From Calliopsis andreniformis (lineage: Eukaryota > Arthropoda > Insecta > Hymenoptera > Andrenidae), in NCBI RefSeq assembly GCF_051401765.1, contig NW_027480429.1, positions 11,288,157 through 11,352,156 on the forward strand: a stretch of DNA of 64,000 nt. Direction: 5' to 3'. Positions 25,401-37,400 of this stretch are shown piece after piece. The position numbers were made by a program, and so were the translations under genes. Position 1 is the stretch's first letter; the number at the start of each line of letters is the position of its first letter. Under the pieces are notes generated by a model, which saw nothing but the letters and a program-made list of their open reading frames with translations, was not told where the DNA came from and did no database searches.

Positions 25401-28164
25401 AGCTAGGGCCTTAGAAGTCAACGCCAGAGGCATATAATACAATATAAATACAACAGCTTTACCATCGTAAAAACGAATAATTGCAAACAGTGTGAAAGTA
25501 ATTGTCATTTCTTCGTTCCGGGCAACCTAGGCTTCACTCTAGGGCGTTGCTCCACCAGATCAAACAGTTAGGGCGTTAGAAGTCAACGCCCGAAGCATAA
25601 AATACAAAATAAAAAGAACAGTTTTTCCATTGTACAAAACGAATAATTGCTACCAGTGTAAATGTTATGGTCATTTCTACGTTCCGGGCAACCTAGGCTT
25701 CACCCTAGGGCGTTGTCCTACCAGATGGAGTAGTTAGGGCCTAAGAAGTCAACGCCAGAACCATAAAATACGATATAAATACAACAGTTTTTCCATCGTA
25801 TAAAACGAATAATTGCTACCAGTGTGAAAGTTATGGTCATTTCTACTTTCCGGGCAACCTAGGTCTCACCCTAGGGCGTTGTTCCACCAGATGGAATAGT
25901 TAGGGCCTAAGAAGTCAACGCCAGAAGCATAAAATACGATATAAATACAACAGCTTTTCCATCGTATGAAACGAATAATTGCAACCAGTGTGAAAGTTAT
26001 GGTCATTTCTACGTTCCGGGCAACCTAGGCTTCCCCCTAGGGCGTTGCTCCAACAGATTGCATAGTTAGGGCCTTAGAAGTCAATGCCCGAAGCATAAAA
26101 TGCAATTAAAATACAACAGTTTTTCCATCGTATAACAGGATTAATTGCAACCAGTTTGAAAGTGATAGTCATTTCTACGTTCCGGGCAACCTGGGCTTCA
26201 CACTAGGGCGTTGCTCCACTAGATCGAATAGCTAGGGCCTTAGAAGTCAACGCCAGACGCATAAAATACGATATAAATACAACAGCTTTTCCATCGTATA
26301 AAAGGAATAATTGCTACCAGTGTAAAAGTTATGGTCATTTCTACGTTCCGGGCAACCTAGGCTTCACTCTAGGGCGTTGCTCCACCAGATCAAACAGTTA
26401 GGTCCTTAGAAGTCAACGCCCGAAGCATAAAATACAAAATAAATAGAACAGTTTTTCCATTGTACAAAACGAATAATTGCTACCAGTGTAAAAGTTATGG
26501 TCATTTCTACGTTCCGGGCAACCTAGGCTTCACCCTAGGGCGTTGTTCCACCAGATCGAATAGTTAGGGCCCAAGAAGTGAACGCCAGAAGCATAAAATA
26601 CAATATAAATACAACAGTTTTTCCGTCGTATAAAACGAATAATTGCAACCAGTGTGAAAGTTCTGGCCATTTCTACGTTCCCAGCAACCTAGCTTCACTC
26701 TAGGGCGTTGCTCCACCAGATCGAATAGTTAGGTCCTTAGAAGTCAACGCCAGAAGCATAAAATACAATATAAATACAACAGTTTTTCCATCGTATAAAA
26801 CGAATAATTGCAACCAGTGTGAAAGTAATGATCATTTCTACATTCCGAGCAACCTAGGCTTCACTCTAGGGCGTTGCTAGACTAGATCGAATAGTTATGG
26901 CCTAAGAAGTCAACGCCCGAAGCATAAAATACAAAATAAATAGAACGGTTTTTCCATCGTAAAAAACGAATAATTGCAAACAGTGTGAAAGTAATTGTCA
27001 TTTCTTCGTTCCGGGCAACCTAGGCTTCACTCTAGGGCGTTGCTCCACCAGATCAAACAGTTAGGGCGTTAGAAGTCAACGCCCGAAGCATAAAATACAA
27101 AATAAAAAGAACAGTTTTTCCATTGTATAAAACGAATAATTGCTACCAGTGTAAATGTTATGGTCATTTCTACGTTCCGGGCAACCTAGGCTTCACCCTA
27201 GGGCGTTGTTCCACCAGATCGAATAGTTAGGGCCCAAGAAGTGGACGCCAGAAGCATAAAATACAATATAAACACAACAGTTTTTCCATCGTATAAAACG
27301 AATAATTGCAACCAGTGTGAAAGTTCTGGTCATTTCTACATTCCCAGCAACCTAGGCTTCACTCTAGGGCGTTGCTCCACCAGATCGAATAGTTAGGTCC
27401 TTAGAAGTCAACGCCCGAAGCATAAAATACAAAATAAATAGAACAGTTTTTCCATTGTACAAAACGAATAATTGCTACCAGTGTAAAAGTTATGGTCATT
27501 TCTACGTTCCGGGCAACCTAGGCTTCACCCTAGGGCGTTGTTCCACCAGATCGAATAGTTAGGGCCCAAGAAGTGAACGCCACAAGCATAAAATACAATA
27601 TAAATACAACAGTTTTTCCGTCGTATAAAACGAATAATTGCAACCAGTGTGAAAGTTCTGGCCATTTCTACATTCCCAGCAACCTAGCTTCACTCTAGGG
27701 CGTTGCTCCACCAGATCGAATAGTTAGGTCCTTAGAAGTCAACGCCAGAAGCATAAAATACAATATAAATACAACAGTTTTTCCATCGTATAAAACGAAT
27801 AATTGCAACCAGTGTGAAAGTAATGATCATTTCTACATTCCGAGCAACCTAGGCTTCACTCTAGGGCGTTACTCCAACAGATTGAATAGTTAGGGCCTTA
27901 GAAGTCAACGCCCGAAGCATAAAATGCAATAACAATACAACAGTTTTTCCATCGTATAACAGGATTAATTGCAACCAGTTTGAAAGTGATGGTCACTTCT
28001 ACGTTCCGGGCAGCCTAGGCTTCACTCTAGGGCGTTGCTCCACTAGATCGAATAGCTAGGGCCTTAGAAGTCAACGCCAGAGGCATATAATACAATATAA
28101 ATACAACAGCTTTTCCATCGTAAAAACGAATAATTGCAAACAGTGTGAAAGTAATTGTCATTTC
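19209..28164. repeat. 54-monomer super-unit, copy B (8956 bp)
   Basis: This copy is collinear with copy A at an offset of 8956 bp and nearly identical by eye. It carries a private substitution, CATCGAATAAAAGG near 19661, which is shared with copy C (28617) but absent from copy A (10705). At 21337-21485 it has an additional GGCTACACTC monomer that is normally found only once, 664 bp further on (22001). This makes B look like a recombinant between the A and C forms. The AACCGTTTTTCC variant near 21306 is a further private change. Confidence 0.88.
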
Positions 28165-28362
28165 TTCGTTCCGGGCAACCTAGGCTTCACTCTAGGGCGT
28201 TGCTCCACCAGATCAAACAGTTAGGGCCTTAGAAGTCAACGCCCGAAGCATAAAATACAAAATAAAAAGAACAGTTTTTCCATTGTATAAAACGAATAAT
28301 TGCTACCAGTGTAAATGTTATGGTCATTTCTACGTTCCGGGCAACCTAGGCTTCACCCTAGG
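23057..28362. repeat. Tandem pair of 16-monomer units in copy B
   Basis: The same pair as at 14101-19406, shifted by 8956 bp. GCGTTGTCCTACC occurs at 23057 and 25710, 2653 bp apart, and GCTAGACTAGATCG recurs near 24224 and 26877. Because both super-units carry the pair, the 2653-bp duplication came before the 8956-bp duplication. Copy C ends before this point, so it tells nothing about the pair. Confidence 0.86.
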
Positions 28363-31300
28363 GCGTTGTTCCACCAGATCGAATAGTTAGGGCCCAAGAA
28401 GTGGACGCCAGAAGCATAAAATACAATATAAACACAACAGTTTTTCCATCGTATAAAACGAATAATTGCAACCAGTGTGAAAGTTCTGGTCATTTCTACA
28501 TTCCCAGCAACCTAGGCTTCACTCTAGGGCGTTGCTCCACCAGATCGAATAGTTAGGTCCTTAGAAGTCAACGCCAGAAGCATAAAATACGATATAAATA
28601 CAGCAGCTTATCCATCGAATAAAAGGAATAATTGCAAACAGTGTGAAAGTAATGGTCATTTATACGTTCCGGGCAACCTAGGCTTCACTCTACGGCGTTG
28701 TTCCACCAGATCGAATAGTTAGGGCCTAAGAAGTCAACACCAGAAGAATAAAATACAAAATAAATACAACAGCCTTTACACCGTATAAAACGAATAATTG
28801 CAACCTGTGTGAAGTTTATGGTCATATCTACGTTCCGGGCAACCTAGGCTTCACCCTAGGGCGTTGTTCCACCAGATCGAACAGTTAGGGCCTTAGAAGT
28901 CAACGCCCGAAGCATAAAATACAAAATAAAAAGAACAGTTTTTCCATCGTATAAAACGAATAATTGCAACCATTATGAAACTTATGGTCATTTCTACGTT
29001 CCGGGCAACCTAGGCTTCACCTTAGGGCGTTGTTCCACCAGATCGAATAGTTAGGGCCTAAGAAGTGAACGCCAGAAGCATAAAATGCAATAAAAATACA
29101 ACAGTTTTTCCATCGTATAACAGGATTAATTGCAACCAGTTTGATACTGAAGGTCATTTCTACGTTCCGGGCAACCTAGGCTTCACTCTAGGGCGTTGCT
29201 CCACTAGATCGAATAGCTAGGGCCTTAGAAGTCAACGCCAGAAGCATAAAATACGATATAAATACAACAGCTTTTCCATCGTATAAAAGGAATAATTGCT
29301 ACCAGTGTAAAAGTTATGGTCATTTCTACGTTCCGGGCAACCTAGGCTTCACTCTAGGGCGTTGCTCCACCAGATCAAACAGTTAGGTCCTTAGAAGTCA
29401 ACGCCCGAAGCATAAAATACAAAATAAATAGAACAGTTTTTCCATTGTACAAAACGAATAATTGCTACCAGTGTAAAAGTTATGGTCATTTCTACGTTCC
29501 GGGCAACCTAGGCTTCACCCTAGGGCGTTGTTCCACCAGATCGAATAGTTAGGGCCCAAGAAGTGAACGCCACAAGCATAAAATACAATATAAATACAAC
29601 AGCTTTTCCGTCGTATAAAACGAATAATTGCAACCAGTGTGAAAGTTCTGGCCATTTCTACATTCCCAGCAACCTAGCTTCACTCTAGGGCGTTGCTCCA
29701 CCAGATCGAATAGTTAGGTCCTTAGAAGTCAACGCCAGAAGCATAAAATACAATATAAATACAACAGTTTTTCCATCGTATAAAACGAATAATTGCAACC
29801 AGTGTGAAAGTAATGATCATTTCTACATTCCGAGCAACCTAGGCTTCACTCTAGGGCGTTGCTCCAACAGATTGAAAAGTTAGGGCCTTAGAAGTCAACG
29901 CCCGAAGCATAAAATGCAATAACAATACAACAGTTTTTCCATCGTATAACAGGATTAATTGCAACCAGTTTGAAAGTGATGGTCACTTCTACGTTCCGGG
30001 CAGCCTAGGCTTCACTCTAGGGCGTTGCTCCACTAGATCGAATAGCTAGGGCCTTAGAAGTCAACGCCAGGGGCATATAATACAATATAAATACAACAGC
30101 TTTTCCATCGTAAAAACGAATAATTGCAAACAGTGTGAAAGTAATTGTCATTTCTTCGTTCCGGGCAACCTAGGCTTCACTCTAGGGCGTTGCTCCACCA
30201 GATCAAACAGTTAGGGCCTTAGAAGTCAACGCCCGAAGCATAAAATACAAAATAAAAAGAACAGTTTTTCCATTGTATAAAACGAATAATTGCAAACAGT
30301 GTGAAAGTAATTGTCATTTCTACGTTCCGGGCAACCTAGGCTACACTCTAGGGCGTTGCTCTACCAGATCAAACAGTTAGGGCCTTAGAAGTCAACGCCC
30401 GAAGCATAAAATACAAAATAAATAGAACAGTTTTTCCATCGCAGAAAACGAATAAATGCAACCAGTGTGAAAGTTATGGTCATTTCTATATTCCGAGCAA
30501 CCTAGGCTTCACTGTAGGGCGTTGCTCTACCAGGTCGAATAGTTAGGGCCTAAGAAGTGAACGCCAGAAGCATAAAATACAATATAAATACAACAGTTTT
30601 TCCATCGTATAAAACGAATAATTGCAACCTGTGTGAAGGTTATGGTCATATCTACGTTCCGGGCAACCTAGGCTTCACTGTAGGGCGTTGCTCCACCAGA
30701 TCGAAGTGTTAGGGCCTAAGAAGTCAACGCCCGAAGCATAAAATACAATAGAAATACAACAGTTTTTCCATCGTATAAAACGAATAATTGCGACCATTAT
30801 GAAACTTATGGTGATTTCTATGTTCCGGGCAACCTAGGCTTCACCCTAGGGCGTTGTTCCGCCAGATCGAATAGTTAGGGCCTAAGAAGTGAACGCCAGA
30901 AGCATATAACGCAATAAAAATACAACAGCCTTTCCATCCTATAACAGGAATAATTGCAACCCGTGTGAAAGTGATGGTCATTTCTACGTACCAGGCAACC
31001 TAGGCGTCCCTCTAGGGCGTTGCTCCACCAGATCGAATTGTTAGGGCCAAAGAAGTCAACGCCCGAATCATAAAATACAAAATAAATAGAACAGTTTTTC
31101 CATCGTATAAAAGGAATAATTGCAAACAGTGTGAAAGTAATGGTCATTTCTACGTTCCGGGCAACCTAGGCTTCACTCTAGGGCGTTGCTCCACCAGATG
31201 AAACAGTTAGGGCCTTAGAAGTCAACGCCCGAAGCATAAAATACAAAATAAATAGAACAGTTTTTCCATTGTATAAAACGAATAATTGCTACCAGTGTAA

Positions 31301-31930
31301 AAGCTATGGTCACTTCTGCTTTCCGGGCAACCTAGGGTTCACCCTAGGGCGTTGTCCTACCAGATGGAATAGTTAGGGCCTAAGAAGTCAACGCCAGAAC
31401 CATAAAATACGATATAAATACAACAGTTTTTCCATCGTATAAAACGAATAATTGCTACCAGTGTGAAAGTTATGGTCATTTCTACTTTCCGGGCAACCTA
31501 GGTCTCACCCTAGGGCGTTGTTCCACCAGATGGAATAGCTAGGGCCTAAGAAATCAACGCCAGAAGCATAAAATACGATATAAATACAACAGCTTTTCCA
31601 TCGTATGAAACGAATAATTGCAACCAGTGTGAAAGTTATGGTCATTTCTACGTTCCGGGCAACCTAGGCTTCCCCCTAGGGCGTTGCTCTAACAGATTGC
31701 ATAGTTAGGGCCTTAGAAGTCAATGCCCGAAGCATAAAATGCAATAAAAATACAACAGTTTTTCCATCGTATAACAGGATTAATTGCAACCAGTTTGAAA
31801 GTGATAGTCATTTCTACGTTCCGGGCAACCTGGGCTTCACACTAGGGCGTTGCTCCACTAGATCGAATAGCTAGGGCCTTAGAAGTCAACGCCAGAAGCA
31901 TAAAATACGATATAAATACAACAGCTTTTC
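28165..31930. repeat. 54-monomer super-unit, copy C (partial, with 664-bp deletion)
   Basis: This copy is collinear with B at 8956 bp up to about 30293-30440, then at 8292 bp. The 664-bp change is exactly four monomers, missing here. The homology ends near 31930, where CTTTTCCATCCTATAACAGG replaces CTTTTCCATCGTATAAAAGG. From there the sequence follows 4065-4977. CAACACC at 28735 is 8956 bp from 19779. The segment is thus the end of the 54-monomer periodicity and a junction into sequence of the first 7 kb. Confidence 0.85.
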
Positions 31931-32843
31931 CATCCTATAACAGGAATAATTGCAACCCGTGTGAGAGTGATGGTCATTTCTACGTTCCGTGCAACCTAGG
32001 CTTCACCCTAGGGCGTTGTTCCACCAGATCGAATAGTTAGGGACTAACAAGTGAACGCCAGAAGCATAAAGTACAATATAAATACAACAGTTTTTCCATC
32101 GTATAAATCGAATAATTGCAACCAGTGTGAAAGTAATGGTCATTTCTACGGTCCGGGCAGCCTAGGCTTCACTCTAAGGCGTTGCTCCACTAGATCGAAT
32201 AGCTACGGCCTTAGAAGTCAACGCCAGAAGCATAAAATACGATATAGATACAACAGCCTTTCCATCGTATAAATGGAATAATTGCAAACAGTGTGAAAGT
32301 AATGGTCATTTCTACGTTCCGGGCAACCTAGGCTTCACTCTAGGGCGTTGCTCCACCAGATCAAACAGTTAGGGCCTTAGAAGTCAACGCCCGAAGCATA
32401 AAATACAAAACAAATAGAACAGTTTTTCCATGGTATAAAACGAATAATTGCTACCAGTGTAAAAGTTATGGTCATTTCTACGTTCCGTGCAACCTAGGCT
32501 TCACTCTAGTGCGTTGTTCCACCAGATCGAATAGTTAGGGCCTAGGAAGTGAACGCCAGAAGCATAAAATACAATATAAATACAACAGTTTTTCCATCGT
32601 ATAAAACGAATAATTGCAACCAGTGTGAAAGGTATGGTCATTTCTACATTCCGAGCAACCTAGGTTTCACTCCAGGGTGTTGCTCCACGAGATCGAATTG
32701 TTAGGGCCAAAGAAGTCAACGCCCGAAGCATAAAATACAAAATAAATAGAACAGTTTTTCCATCGTATAAAAGGAATAATTGCAAACAGTGTTAAAGTAA
32801 TGGTCATTTCTACGTTCCGGCAACCTAGGCTTCACTCTAGGTC
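31931..32843. repeat. Second copy of the right end of the 30-monomer unit
   Basis: This stretch follows 4065-4977 at an offset of 27866 bp. It shares CCGTGTGAGAGTGATGG, GGGACTAACAAGTGAACG, the CTAGTGCG monomer and the short TTCCGGCAACC variant. Together with 30293-31930, which follows about 1929-4065 apart from the local 498-bp duplication, it makes a long collinear copy of the left part of the window. It contains only satellite monomers; an open frame at 32051-32272 lies inside them and is not considered a gene. Confidence 0.8.
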
Positions 32844-34489
32844 GTTGCTCCACCAGATCAAACAGTTAGGGCCTTAGAAGTCATCGCCCGAAGCATAAAA
32901 TACAAAATAAATAGAACATTTTTTCCATTGTATTAAACGAATAATTGCTACCAGTGTAAAAGTTATGGTCATTTCTACGTTCCGGGCATCCTAGGCTTCA
33001 CTCTAGGGCGGTGCTGCACCATATCGAATAGCTACGGCCTTAGAAGCCTACGCCTGAAGCATAAAATACAATAAAAATACAACGGTCTTTTCATCGTATA
33101 ACAGGAATAATTGCAACAAGCGTGAAAGTAATAATCATTTCGGCGTTTCGGGCATCCTAGACTTAACTCTGAGGCATTGCTCTAACAGATCGAATAGTTA
33201 TGGCCTAAGACGTCAACGGCCGAAGCATAAAATACAAAATAAATAGAACGGTTTTTCCAGCGTAAAAAACGAATAATTGCAAACAGTGTGAAAGTAATTG
33301 TCATTTCTTCGTTCCGGGCAACCTAGGCTTCACTCTAGGGCGTTGCTCCACCAGATCAAACAGTTAGGGCCTTAGAAGTCAACGCCCGAAGCATAAAATA
33401 CAAAATAAAAAGAACAGTTTTTCCATTGTATAAAACGAATAATTGCTACCAGTGTAAATGTTATGGTCATTTCTACGTTCCGGGCAACCTAGGCTTCACT
33501 CTAGTGCGTTGTTCCACCAGATCGAATAGTTAGGGCCTAGGAAGTGAACGCCAGAAGCATAAAATACAATATAAATACAACAGTTTTTCCATCGTATAAA
33601 ACGAATAATTGCAACCAGTGTGAAAGGTATGGTCATTTCTACATTCCGAGCAACCTAGGCTTCACTCCAGGGTGTTGCTCCACGAGATCGAATTGTTAGG
33701 GCCAAAGAAGTCAACGCCCGAAGCATAAAATACAAAATAAATAGAACAGTTTTTCCATCGTATAAAAGGAATAATTGCAAACAGTGTTAAAGTAATGGTC
33801 ATTTCTACGTTCCGGCAACCTAGGCTTCACTCTAGGTCGTTGCTCCACCAGATCAAACAGTTAGGGCCTTAGAAGTCATCGCCCGAAGCATAAAATACAA
33901 AATAAATAGAACATTTTTTCCATTGTATTAAACGAATAATTGCTACCAGTGTAAAAGTTATGGTCATTTCTACGTTCCGGGCATCCTAGGCTTCACTCTA
34001 GGGCGGTGCTGCACCATATCGAATAGCTACGGCCTTAGAAGCCTACGCCTGAAGCATAAAATACAATAAAAATACAACGGTCTTTTCATCGTATAACAGG
34101 AATAATTGCAACAAGCGTGAAAGTAATAATCATTTCGGCGTTTCGGGCATCCTAGACTTAACTCTGAGGCATTGCTCTAACAGATCGAATAGTTATGGCC
34201 TAAGACGTCAACGGCCGAAGCATAAAATACAAAATAAATAGAACGGTTTTTCCAGCGTAAAAAACGAATAATTGCAAACAGTGTGAAAGTAATTGTCATT
34301 TCTTCGTTCCGGGCAACCTAGGCTTCACTCTAGGGCGTTGCTCCACCAGATCAAACAGTTAGGGCCTTAGAAGTCAACGCCCGAAGCATAAAATACAAAA
34401 TAAAAAGAACAGTTTTTCCATTGTATAAAACGAATAATTGCTACCAGTGTAAATGTTATGGTCATTTCTACGTTCCGGGCAACCTAGGC
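32500..34489. repeat. 6-monomer (995 bp) tandem duplication
   Basis: The marker TCACTCTAGTGCG starts at 32501 and 33496, and CTAGGTCGTTGCTCC recurs 995 bp apart (GTTGCTCC at 32844 and 33839). The duplicated block includes the rare CTACGCCTGAAGC / GCGTTTCGGGCATCC monomer, which therefore appears twice in succession here. The period is 6 x 166 minus 1. The counterparts at 1-650 and 4978-5630 have the block once. Both copies share the private GTCAACGGCCGAAGC variant, absent from the counterparts at 373 and 5350, so that change came before the local duplication. Confidence 0.87.
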
Positions 34490-37400
34490 TTCACCCTAGG
34501 GCGTTGTTCCACCAGATCGAATAGTTAGGGCCCAAGAAGTGAACGCCAGAAGCATAAAATACAATATAAACACAACAGTTTTTCCATCGTTTAAAACGAA
34601 TAATTAAACCAGTGTGAAAGTTCTGGTCATTTCTACATCCCAGCAACCTAGGCTTCACTCTAGGGCGTTCCTCCACCAGATCGAATAGTTAGGTCCTTAG
34701 AAGTCAACGCCAGAAGCATAAAATACGATATAAATACAGCAGCTTATCCATCGTATAAAAGGAATAATTGCAAACAGTGTGAAAGTAATGGTCATATATA
34801 CGTTCCGGGCAACCTAGGCTTCACTCTACGGCGTTGTTCCACCAGATCGAATAGTTAGGGCCTAAGAAGTCAACACCAGAAGAATAAAATACAAAATAAA
34901 TACAACAGCCTTTACACCGTATAAAACGAATAATTGCAACCTGTGTGAAGGTTATGGTCATATCTACGTTCCGGGCAACCTAGGCTTCACCCTAGGGCGT
35001 TGTTCCACCAGATCGAACAGTTAGGGCCTCAGAAGTCAACGCCCGAAGCATAAAATACAAAATAAAAAGAACAGTTTTTCCATCGTATAAAACGAATAAT
35101 TGCAACCATTATGAAACTTATGGTCATTTCTACGTTCCGGGCAACCTAGGCTTCACCTTAGGGCGTTGTTCCACCAGATCGAATAGTTAGGGCCTAAGAA
35201 GTGAACGCCAGAAGCATAAAATGCAATAAAAATACAACAGTTTTTCCATCGTATAACAGGATTAATTGCAACCAGTTTGATACTGAAGGTCATTTCTACG
35301 TTCCGGGCAACCTAGGCTTCACTCTAGGGCGTTGCTCCACTAGATCGAATGGCTAGGGCCTTAGAAGTCAACGCCAGAAGCATAAAATACGATATAAATA
35401 CAACAGCTTTTCCATCGTATAAAAGGAATAATTGCTACCAGTGTAAAAGTTATTGTCATTTCTACGTTCCGGGCAACCTAGGCTTCACTCTAGGGCGTTG
35501 CTCCACCAGATCAAACAGTTAGGTCCTTAGAAGTCAACGCCCGAAGCATAAAATACAAAATAAATAGAACAGTTTTTCCATTGTACAAAACGAATAATTG
35601 CTACCAGTGTAAAAGTTATGGTCATTTCTACGTTCCGGGCAACCTAGGCTTCACCCTAGGGCGTTGTTCCACCAGATCGAATAGTTAGGGCCCAAGAAGT
35701 GAACGCCAGAAGCATAAAATACAATATAAATACAACAGTTTTTCCGTCGTATAAAACGAATAATTGCAACCAGTGTGAAAGTTCTGGCCATTTCTACATT
35801 CCCAGCAACCTAGCTTCACTCTAGGGCGTTGCTCCACCAGATCGAATAGTTAGGTCCTTAGAAGTCAACGCCAGAAGCATAAAATACAATATAAATACAA
35901 CAGTTTTTCCATCGTATAAAACGAATAATTGCAACCAGTGTGAAAGTAATGATCATTTCTACATTCCGAGCAACCTAGGCTTCACTCTAGGGCGTTACTC
36001 CAACAGATTGAATAGTTAGGGCCTTAGAAGTCAACGCCCGAAGCATAAAATGCAATAACAATACAACAGTTTTTCCATCGTATAACAGGATTAATTGCAA
36101 CCAGTTTGAAAGTGATGGTCACTTCTACGTTCCGGGCAGCCTAGGCTTCACTCTAGGGCGTTGCTCCACTAGATCGAATAGCTAGGGCCTTAGAAGTCAA
36201 CGCCAGAGGCATATAATACAATATAAATACAACAGCTTTTCCATCGTAAAAACGAATAATTGCAAACAGTGTGAAAGTAATTGTCATTTCTTCGTTCCGG
36301 GCAACCTAGGCTTCACTCTAGGGCGTTGCTCCACCAGATCAAACAGTTAGGGCCTTAGAAGTCAACACCCGAAGCATAAAATACAAAATAAAAAGAACAG
36401 TCTTTCCATTGTATAAAACGAATAATTGCTACCAGTGTAAATGTTATGGTCATTTCTACGTTCCGGGCAACCTAGGCTTCACCCTAGGGCGTTGTTCCAC
36501 CAGATCGAATAGTTAGGGCCCAAGAAGTGAACGCCAGAAGCATAAAATACAATATAAACACAACAGTTTTTCCATCGTATAAAACGAATAATTGCAACCA
36601 GTGTGAAAGTTCTGGTCATTTCTACATTCCCAGCAACCTAGGCTTCACTCTAGGGCGTTGCTCCACCAGATCGAATAGTTAGGTCCTTAGAAGTCAACGC
36701 CAGAAGCATAAAATACGACATAAATACAGCAGCTTATCCATCGTATAAAAGGAATAATTGCAAACAGTGTGAAAGTAATGGTCATTTATACGTTCCGGGC
36801 AACCTAGGCTTCACTCTACGGCGTTGTTCCACCAGATCGAATAGTTAGGGCCTAAGAAGTCAACACCAGAAGAATAAAATACAAAATAAATACAACAGCC
36901 TTTACACCGTATAAAACGAATAATTGCAACCTGTGTGAAGGTTATGGTCATATCTACGTTCCGGGCAACCTAGGCTTCACCCTAGGGCGTTGTTCCACCA
37001 GATCGAACAGTTAGGGCCTTAGAAGTCAACGCCCGAAGCATAAAATACAAAATAAAAAGAACAGCTTTTCCATCGTATAAAACGAATAATTGCAACCATT
37101 ATGAAACTTATGGTCATTTCTACGTTCCGGGCAACCTAGGCTTCACCTTAGGGCGTTGTTCCACCAGATCGAATAGTTAGGGCCTAAGAAGTGAACGCCA
37201 GAAGCATAAAATGCAATAAAAATACAACAGTTTTTCCATCGTATAACAGGATTAATTGCAACCAGTTTGATACTGAAGGTCATTTCTACGTTCCGGGCCA
37301 CCTAGGCTTCACTCTAGGGCGTTGCTCCACTAGATCGAATAGCTAGGGCCTTAGAAGTCAACGCCAGAAGCATAAAATACGATATAAATACAACAGCTTT

